A DNA stretch of 64,000 bases from Methylobacterium sp. 77 (GTDB lineage: Bacteria > Pseudomonadota > Alphaproteobacteria > Rhizobiales > Beijerinckiaceae), in assembly GCF_000372825.1 (NCBI RefSeq), contig NZ_KB910516.1, forward strand, positions 2,957,825 through 3,021,824, written 5' to 3'. Numbering within the stretch: position 1 is the stretch's first letter; the number at the start of each line of letters is the position of its first letter. Shown here piece after piece: positions 58,653-64,000 of this stretch. The notes beneath the pieces are model-generated. The model was not told the DNA's origin and did not search any database. It saw only the letters and a list, made by a program, of their open reading frames with translations. Made by a program: the position numbers and the translations under genes.

Positions 58653-59732
58653 TTAATCCGAGTCGGCGGCAAAGACCAAGCCCGCGCCGTCCGGGAGATG
58701 CAGGCCGACGCCGTCGCCCTCCCCCGCGGATACCGCATCGGGGACCGTCAGCCGCACGGTGTCGGCGAACCCTTCCACCGCCAGCGTGAGTTCCGCGACG
58801 GCGCCGAGGAAGCGCCGCCGGATCACGCGCGCCGGATGGCCCGAACCGGGGCCGGAAAGACCGATCGTCTCCGGCCGGACGCAGGCGACGACCGGCTCGC
58901 CGTTCGTTATGCCCGGCGCCGGGAACGCCCCGAACGGCGTCGCGGCCACGCCGTCCGTGCAGCGCGATGGAAACGTGATGAGATCCCCGAAGAAGCTCGC
59001 GGCAAAGCGCGAAACGGGGCGGCGATAGAGGTCCGCGCCGGTGCCGACCTGGACGATGCGCCCGCCCCGCATCAGGACGATCCGATCGCTCACCAGCAGC
59101 GCCTCCTCCGGATCGTGCGTGACGAGGAGCGCGGTGGCGCCGGTGGAGCGCAGGACCGAGACGGTATCGGCCCGCACTCTGTCGCGGTTGCGCCGGTCGA
59201 GATTCGAGAAGGGCTCGTCGAGCAGGAGCACGCGCGGGCCGGGCGCCAGGGCGCGGGCGAGGGCGACGCGCTGGCTCTCCCCGCCGGACAGGGTGCCGGG
59301 ATAGCTCGACGCCCGGTCGGCGAGGCCGACCTGTTCGAGCCGCGCCTTCGCGACGGAATCCGCCTCGTCGCTGCCCAGCCGGTGAAGCCCGAAACGGACA
59401 TTCTGCATCACGGTGAGATGGGGGAAGAGGGCGTAATCCTGGAACATCAGGCCGACGCCGCGCTCCTCAGGCGGCACCCGTGGGCTCATCGCCTGCCCGT
59501 CGAGGAGGATATGCCCGGTGCCGGGGTGTTCGAGGCCCGCCACAGCCCGCAGCAGGGTGCTCTTGCCACAGCCGGAATCGCCGAGGAGCGCGATGATCTC
59601 GCCGGACCGGACCGAGAACGAGACGTCGTCGAGGGCGGTCTTGCGGCCGAAGGCGACACCGAGGCCCCGCGTTTCGAGGCGCGGGGGCACCTCGCCGGAG
59701 CGATGGCCCCGGGTCTGATCGGTCTCGGCCAT
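58653..59732 (-). CDS. fbpC: Ferric iron ABC transporter ATPase
   Basis: 359 aa. Walker A GDSGCGKST, Q-loop FQDYALFPHL, signature LSGGESQRVALARAL, Walker B VLLLDEPFSNLD, H-loop VTHD. The C-terminal TOBE-like region (about 250-355) is typical of the FbpC/PotA group. First of the minus-strand operon fbpC-fbpA-fbpB. Divergent from the Crp/Fnr gene across 318 bp. Confidence 0.93.
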   Translation of the reverse strand: MAETDQTRGHRSGEVPPRLETRGLGVAFGRKTALDDVSFSVRSGEIIALLGDSGCGKSTLLRAVAGLEHPGTGHILLDGQAMSPRVPPEERGVGLMFQDYALFPHLTVMQNVRFGLHRLGSDEADSVAKARLEQVGLADRASSYPGTLSGGESQRVALARALAPGPRVLLLDEPFSNLDRRNRDRVRADTVSVLRSTGATALLVTHDPEEALLVSDRIVLMRGGRIVQVGTGADLYRRPVSRFAASFFGDLITFPSRCTDGVAATPFGAFPAPGITNGEPVVACVRPETIGLSGPGSGHPARVIRRRFLGAVAELTLAVEGFADTVRLTVPDAVSAGEGDGVGLHLPDGAGLVFAADSD

Positions 59733-60050
59733 GACCTGTCTCTCGATTGCTGGATCGTGATGAGCCTCGCGCTTCTCGCCCGATCCTGCGTCAGGTCAAG
59801 CGGCGGATGCGCGGAGGGTCGGTCGGACGATACCGCAACCGGACCTGCGCCGGGCCGAGCGGGTCACCCGCCGGCTGCCGGAGAGGCCGTGCGTGAGGCA
59901 GCAGGCTCCATAGTCGTCAGCATTTGGAAACTGGACAATACCGATCCTATAATGAATTCCCGATCGACGAGATCAGTATCGGTTCAATGGAGCAGCTCAA
60001 CGGCCAATCAACTCGATTCACTCAACAATCTGACAGGGGAGTGAAAGGCA
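59733..60050. other. 318-bp divergent spacer, iron locus
   Basis: It lies between fbpC and the Crp/Fnr gene. It is AT-richer toward the Crp/Fnr side and holds the promoter annotated at 59924-59953. No gene is seen. It also has repeated GATC/CGATC words (59943-59981), meaning uncertain. Confidence 0.4.
59924..59953 (+). promoter_or_regulatory. Sigma-70-like promoter of the Crp/Fnr gene
   Basis: TTGGAA (59924-59929) and a perfect TATAAT (59948-59953) are separated by 18 bp. The predicted 5' leader before the ATG at 60051 is about 90 nt. A perfect -10 box is uncommon in this GC-rich window. Confidence 0.5.
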
Positions 60051-60845
60051 ATGCAGAAGAACGGCTGCCACAACGAGCACCGCGACGATCACATCAAAGA
60101 CGATTCGGACGATGACGACGTCCCGCGGAACCCCTTGATTCTGAAGCTCAAGAGCCTCGCCGAACTATCCGAGGAAGAGACATCGGTCCTGACACGGATC
60201 TGCGCTCATCCACAGATCGTCGGGGCCGGAACCGATCTCATCCGGATCGGAGACAGGCCGGACGGCGTCTACCTGATCCTGGACGGCATCGCCTGCCGCT
60301 ACAAGCTGCGGGCGAACGGTGCGCGCCAGATCATGGCCTACCTCCTTCCGGGCGATCATTGCGACCTCGACGTGGCGTTGCTGGAGCGGATGGATCATTC
60401 GATCGGCGCTTTGTCGGTCTGCAAGGTGGTTCGCATCGACCTCGGCACGATCCGCCCCCTCCTCGCGGATCACACCGGCATCGCGAACGCCCTGCGGCTG
60501 GCCACGCTCGTTTACGAAGCGACCCTGCGCGAGTGGGTCGTCAATCTCGGGCGCCGCACGGCGGAGGAGCGCATCGCCCATTTGGTGTGCGAAATGTTGT
60601 TGCGGCTGCGCGCCGTCGGTCGGACAATCGGTGATGGTTATGCCCTGCCGATCACGCAGGCGGATCTGGCCGACACGGCCGGGCTCACCATCGTCCACGT
60701 GAACCGCACGCTTGCGAGCCTGCGGCTGCAGGGGCTGGTCGAGCGATCGGGGCGTCACTTGACGATTCTCGACCTTGCGCGGCTCGAAGCCCTTGCGGAA
60801 TTCAGGCCGAACTATCTGCACCTCGGAGGAGGGAGTGCGATATGA
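60051..60845 (+). CDS. Crp/Fnr-family regulator with acidic/His-rich N-terminus
   Basis: 264 aa. A cNMP-binding-like beta-roll (about 46-150), the dimer helix, and a Crp-type HTH near 195-235 with ITQADLADTAGLTIVHVNRTLASL. FNR-type Fe-S cysteines are absent. The first 25 residues are unusual: NGCHNEHRDDHIKDDSDDDD, rich in Cys, His and Asp and so a possible metal site. ATG at 60051 is preceded by GGGGAG. It overlaps the 78-aa gene by 4 bp. Control of the flanking iron genes is inferred from position. Confidence 0.88.
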   Translation: MQKNGCHNEHRDDHIKDDSDDDDVPRNPLILKLKSLAELSEEETSVLTRICAHPQIVGAGTDLIRIGDRPDGVYLILDGIACRYKLRANGARQIMAYLLPGDHCDLDVALLERMDHSIGALSVCKVVRIDLGTIRPLLADHTGIANALRLATLVYEATLREWVVNLGRRTAEERIAHLVCEMLLRLRAVGRTIGDGYALPITQADLADTAGLTIVHVNRTLASLRLQGLVERSGRHLTILDLARLEALAEFRPNYLHLGGGSAI

Positions 60846-61078
60846 ATCTACACCTCCAGCCCGTGCAGGTCGCCACGGGCTGTCAGGACCGGGAAGGCCG
60901 CCTGGTCTTCGATGAAGGGTTGCTGCTCGCGATCCTCGTGCGTCTCTCGGACATGCACGGGGACGACGCGGGACGATGGTGTCTGGAAATCGGGTTCGGT
61001 CCGCTCTCCGGCCTGCAACCCCCGCCATTCATCGATCTCGACGCGGCACAGGCCTGGATAGCCGATCGGTTAGCGTGA
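60842..61078 (+). CDS. Small hypothetical protein cotranscribed with the regulator
   Basis: 78 aa, acidic, soluble. Two cysteines (ATGCQDRE and RWCLEIGF). Its ATG overlaps the regulator's stop (ATGA), so translation is coupled. I do not recognise the family. The tight coupling suggests a role in the regulator's function. Confidence 0.65.
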   Translation: MNLHLQPVQVATGCQDREGRLVFDEGLLLAILVRLSDMHGDDAGRWCLEIGFGPLSGLQPPPFIDLDAAQAWIADRLA

Positions 61079-61401
61079 GGTCGGGGCCGGGTTCGCCCCC
61101 TGGCCGCCCCCCCTGAAACGCTGCCGCGTCCCCTCTCGGCGCCCGTCTCGCCCGCAATTGCACCGCCCGGTTGCGCGCGCCACAGGACGAAAGGCGGCAC
61201 GACAGGTCACACCGGACCAGCGGCCGGGCACACTTTGGAGGAGAACCAAAGTAGATGCATCGCATGATTGCAGTTACATAAAAGCATCATTTCTGTGCCT
61301 TAGCGTTATGCGCTGGAACGGTTAAAAACTCTGCTCACAATAACGTTTGCCAGCGCATGGAGTGATGAGTATCGCGGATTGAACATCTTCCGTGTGCTTC
61401 A
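61079..61401. other. 323-bp receptor leader region
   Basis: It lies upstream of the TonB receptor. It contains the hairpin at 61232-61252, a short open frame ATG 61254-TAA (8 codons, MHRMIAVT), and the decamer GTTAAAAACT (61321-61330) shared with the fbpA leader. No longer gene is seen. Confidence 0.4.
61232..61252 (+). promoter_or_regulatory. Hairpin presenting a ribosome-site-like loop
   Basis: ACTTTGG (61232-61238) and CCAAAGT (61246-61252) pair perfectly around the purine loop AGGAGAA, so an SD-like GGAGGAG is displayed in the loop just before a minimal open frame. It could be an RNA control element or a protein-binding dyad upstream of the receptor. Confidence 0.4.
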
Positions 61402-63564
61402 GTGAGTCGTGTCGTGTATTTTTACTCCGAGCGTCACCGCCCTTCCCTTCTTGCATTCGCGCTGCTTGGAAGCGTCGGCAGCCTTCTCGGCTCCACACGC
61501 GCCTTCGCGCAGGAACCGGCCCAGAGCGTCACTCTCGATACGTTGAGCGTCGTCGGGGCCGGCCAGGGAGTGGAGAGCGCCTACGGCCCGGTCCAGGGCT
61601 ACATCGCCAAGCGCAGTGCCGCCGGCACCAAGACGGATGCGCTCCTCAAGGAGACGCCCCAATCGATCAGCGTCGTCGGCGAGGAGCAGGTCAGGGATCA
61701 GGCCGCGACCACGATCCAGGAAGCCCTGCGCTACACGGCCGGCGTCAACGCCGATGCCTACGGCCCGAGTACCCGCGGCGACTACCCGCGCCTGCGCGGC
61801 TCAGATGTCGCCATCTATCTCGACGGGCTCAAGCTCAGCGATCCCGGCGCCTTCAACGAACCCCGCCCCGAACCCTATACCCTCTCGCGGTTCGAGGTTC
61901 TGCGCGGCCCGGCCTCCATGCTGTACGGCGCGTCCTCGACCGGGGGCCTCGTCAACCTCGTCTCGAAGCTTCCGCAGGACGTTCCCTATAGCGAGATCGG
62001 CGTCCAGTTCGGCAACTTCAACCGCAAGGAGATCCGTGGCGACACGACCGGCCGCCTGAACGAGGACGGGACGCTGCTCTACCGCTTCGTCGGCCTCGGC
62101 CGCCTCAGCGACAGCCAGACGGATTACGTTCCCTACGACCGCTACGTCATCAATCCGTCCCTCACCTGGAAGCCGGATGCCAGCACGAACTGGACGATCA
62201 TCGGCCTGCACCAGAAGGACGCCTACGGCGCCTCCGACGCGTTCCTACCGCGCGAGGGCACCCTCTATCCCGGCCCCAACGGGCTCATCCCGCTAAGCCG
62301 CTTCACCGGCGACCGGAACTTCAACACATACGAGACGGTGACGAGCTCGGTCACGAGCCTGTTCGAGCACCGCTTCTCGGATGCGCTCCTGCTGCGGCAG
62401 AACCTGCGCTACAGCCATATCGAGGGCACCTATCAGTCCGTCTACGGCAACGTCTTCGGCGCCGACACGCCCTTCCTCGATGCGGCCCGTCGGACGGTGG
62501 GGCGCTATACCTATGGGCGCGATGCGATCCGGGACCGGATCAGCACCGATACCAGCGCGCAATACCGCCTGGAAACGGGGCCGGTGTCCCACACCTTCCT
62601 CGGCGGCATCGATGTTCGGCAATATTACGAGCGGGCCCGGTCCGGCGGCGGCTACGATCCGCGGCCCTTCGACCTCTACACGCCGACCTATGTCAGCGTG
62701 ACGCCGCCGACCCTGTCGGCAGAGCCGGCCCTCGCGCAGAACCAGGCCGGGCTCTACCTCCAGGATCAGGCCCGTCTCGGCTCCTGGATCGTGCTCGCCA
62801 GCGTCCGGCACGATTGGGTCAACAGCAATCAGAGGGGGTCCGCGGCCCAAACCGACGAGGCGACCACCGGTCGGATCGGGCTGATGTACGAATTCGCCAA
62901 CGGGATGACGCCCTACGTGTCCTACGCCACCTCGTTCAATCCGGTCTTCGGAGGCGGTCTCTGCTCCGGCGGCCTGTGCAAGCCCTTGCAGGGTGAGCAG
63001 ATCGAAGGTGGCATCAAGTACAATCCGCTGCCCTGGCTGAGCGTGAACGCGTCGATCTACGACACGGTGGAGCGCAACCGGCTGACCTCCGACCCGGCCG
63101 GCGGCTTCCTGTCGATCCAGACCGGCAAGGTCGGCATCCAGGGCGGCGAGATCGAGGCGCTCGTCACCATCGCCGGCGATACCGACATCATCGCCGCCTA
63201 TGCCTATACCGATGCGAGGGTGCTCTCCGGCGACACGATCGGCGCGCGGGTGGAATCGATGCCGCTGCATCTGGCCTCGGTCTGGGTGAAGCATCGCTTC
63301 TCCCTCTTCGGCATCCCCGGTTTCCAGGTCGGCGGCGGCGTCCGCTACCTCGGCGAATCCTTCGACGGATCGACCAACAGCTTCAACACGCCGGCCGTGA
63401 CCCTCGCCGACGCGATGATCGGTTGGGAGGACGCGCATTGGCGCGCGCAGATCAACGTATCGAACATCGCCGACACCCAGTACGTCTCGACCTGCCTCTC
63501 CCGCGGCGATTGCTTCGTGGGAACCAGCCGGACCGTCCTCGGCACGCTGACCTACAAGTTCTAG
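61402..63564 (+). CDS. TonB-dependent siderophore receptor (ferrichrome-type)
   Basis: Outer-membrane receptor of 720 aa. Signal peptide to AFAQ at about residue 36, N-terminal TonB-box region (LDTLSVVGAG), plug domain (about 60-170) with TPQSISVVGEEQVRDQ and RLRGSDVAIYLDGL, LRGPASMLYG, then a 22-strand barrel ending in aromatic Phe (LTYKF). The plug matches FhuA/FoxA-type hydroxamate siderophore receptors; the ligand is unknown. Start is GTG at 61402. It follows the regulator genes and faces the same way. Confidence 0.93.
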   Translation: MSRVVYFYSERHRPSLLAFALLGSVGSLLGSTRAFAQEPAQSVTLDTLSVVGAGQGVESAYGPVQGYIAKRSAAGTKTDALLKETPQSISVVGEEQVRDQAATTIQEALRYTAGVNADAYGPSTRGDYPRLRGSDVAIYLDGLKLSDPGAFNEPRPEPYTLSRFEVLRGPASMLYGASSTGGLVNLVSKLPQDVPYSEIGVQFGNFNRKEIRGDTTGRLNEDGTLLYRFVGLGRLSDSQTDYVPYDRYVINPSLTWKPDASTNWTIIGLHQKDAYGASDAFLPREGTLYPGPNGLIPLSRFTGDRNFNTYETVTSSVTSLFEHRFSDALLLRQNLRYSHIEGTYQSVYGNVFGADTPFLDAARRTVGRYTYGRDAIRDRISTDTSAQYRLETGPVSHTFLGGIDVRQYYERARSGGGYDPRPFDLYTPTYVSVTPPTLSAEPALAQNQAGLYLQDQARLGSWIVLASVRHDWVNSNQRGSAAQTDEATTGRIGLMYEFANGMTPYVSYATSFNPVFGGGLCSGGLCKPLQGEQIEGGIKYNPLPWLSVNASIYDTVERNRLTSDPAGGFLSIQTGKVGIQGGEIEALVTIAGDTDIIAAYAYTDARVLSGDTIGARVESMPLHLASVWVKHRFSLFGIPGFQVGGGVRYLGESFDGSTNSFNTPAVTLADAMIGWEDAHWRAQINVSNIADTQYVSTCLSRGDCFVGTSRTVLGTLTYKF

Positions 63565-63924
63565 GGCATCCCCCCGGAACGTCGGAACCGGTCTTCGGAA
63601 ACGGCGATGCCTCCTCGAGAGGCTCCGGCATCGTCCTCAGCGCCGGGGCCTGCCGGGCCGCTTGCGAGCTCCACACGCCGCCCCGGACCGGGCGGCGCTT
63701 CTTCAGTCGGAGATCATCGCCGCCCGGTTTGCCGGTGGAAAGTCCGCCCCTCCTTCCACGTGCTCTTGCATCGGTGTCGAGGCGTCCTGTACGGTTCTCG
63801 TCGTCGCCGGAAGGGTGCCCTGGGCGGCCATCATCTGTACGGTAGTGCACGAATTGGTTCTGCGACCTGTCGCCGGGCTCGTTCGTTGTCGGTCGGGGGA
63901 ATCGAGCGGATGTCGGAGGGGGCG
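63565..63924. other. 360-bp spacer before gcrA
   Basis: It carries the receptor's terminator-like hairpins and the gcrA promoter region. No gene is called: an open frame reaching 63928 is a shadow with no ribosome site. Confidence 0.35.
63676..63703 (+). terminator. Terminator-like hairpin after the receptor
   Basis: CGCCGCCC (63676-63683) pairs with GGGCGGCG (63690-63697) around a 6-nt loop, followed by CTTCTT. The right arm also pairs with CGCCGCCCGG at 63718-63727, which is followed by TTT, giving an alternative fold. Confidence 0.5.
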
Positions 63925-64000
63925 ATGACGGAGACGAGTTCCGGTTGGACGGACGAGCGTGTCGACCTTCTGAAGCGGCTCTGGGACGAGGGGCTGAGCG
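63925..64000 (+). CDS. gcrA: Cell-cycle regulator GcrA (5' part)
   Basis: Only the first 25 codons are in the window. The N-terminus after MTETSSG is WTDERVDLLKRLWDEGLS, the HTH start characteristic of GcrA, a sigma-70-associated regulator of methylated promoters. GGAGG lies six bases before the ATG. The remainder continues to the right. Confidence 0.85.
   Translation, partial: MTETSSGWTDERVDLLKRLWDEGLS

Noticed and set aside
58529-61401. Fur, RirA or Irr box in the iron locus
   Set aside because: Searched for TTTAGAA-N3-TTCTAAA-like and TGA-N9-TCA-like dyads; only poor matches were found.

Overview
The window reads as a chromosomal segment of a high-GC alphaproteobacterium of the order Hyphomicrobiales (Rhizobiales), most likely a Methylobacterium or Methylorubrum relative. 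Pointers are the formaldehyde-activating-enzyme paralogue at 6819-7358, the DivK/PleD/GcrA cell-cycle genes together with a MinCDE system, an EipB-type envelope protein, and the density of PAS/LOV/GGDEF signalling proteins. No phage, insertion sequence, CRISPR array or rRNA operon was found. It looks like core chromosome with a few accessory points. Taxonomy is inferred from gene content only.

Layout. 1-6.8 kb: a small protein, glyoxalase I, aminopeptidase N, a PleC/DivJ-like histidine kinase and a secreted protein. 6.8-14.4 kb: the Fae paralogue, small genes, then a minus-strand methionine locus in transcription order ArsR-methyltransferase regulator, metF, metH. A perfect 18-bp palindrome covers the regulator's start codon. 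14.5-17.3 kb: two tandem minC genes followed by minD and minE. 17.3-22 kb: a CNT nucleoside permease, a 42-codon small protein built on a repeated GRLVTKIL motif, an ABC-F ATPase and a patatin-like lipoprotein. 22.4-27.5 kb: a LOV histidine kinase with its receiver, and a GAF-PAS4-GGDEF-EAL protein. 27.7-38 kb: HAD phosphatase with a zincin-like protein, O-antigen-ligase-like membrane protein, WD40 protein, a broken DUF1275 (YoaK-type) gene beside 17-bp tandem repeats, a receiver, a ROK-type protein whose lobes look circularly permuted, RppH, a PAP2 phosphatase and a 2'-5' RNA ligase. 38-48 kb: xi-class glutathione transferase, CnoX, a LON-domain protein, a Trm112-like protein, asparaginase, PriA, an MFS transporter and a lipase-like hydrolase. 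48-55.7 kb: EipB, DUF3572, DivK-PleD, a second O-antigen-ligase-like gene, DUF2059, RpiA, phosphoglycolate phosphatase and tRNA-Val(CAC). 55.7-63.6 kb: an iron-uptake locus (ferric ABC transporter in the order ATPase, binding protein, permease; a Crp/Fnr regulator with an acidic/histidine-rich N-terminus; a TonB-dependent siderophore receptor). The window ends inside gcrA.

How parts work together. The methionine locus appears self-contained, with an ArsR-methyltransferase fusion likely sensing SAM or SAH and acting on metF and metH. Division and cell-cycle functions recur across the window (PleC/DivJ-like kinase, MinCDE, DivK, PleD, GcrA), and a CtrA-like box lies upstream of the second minC. 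The iron locus shares short sequence words between the regulator promoter, the fbpA leader and the receptor leader, which suggests common control. Starts were reassigned where a Shine-Dalgarno sequence, signal peptide or gene overlap favoured an internal codon.
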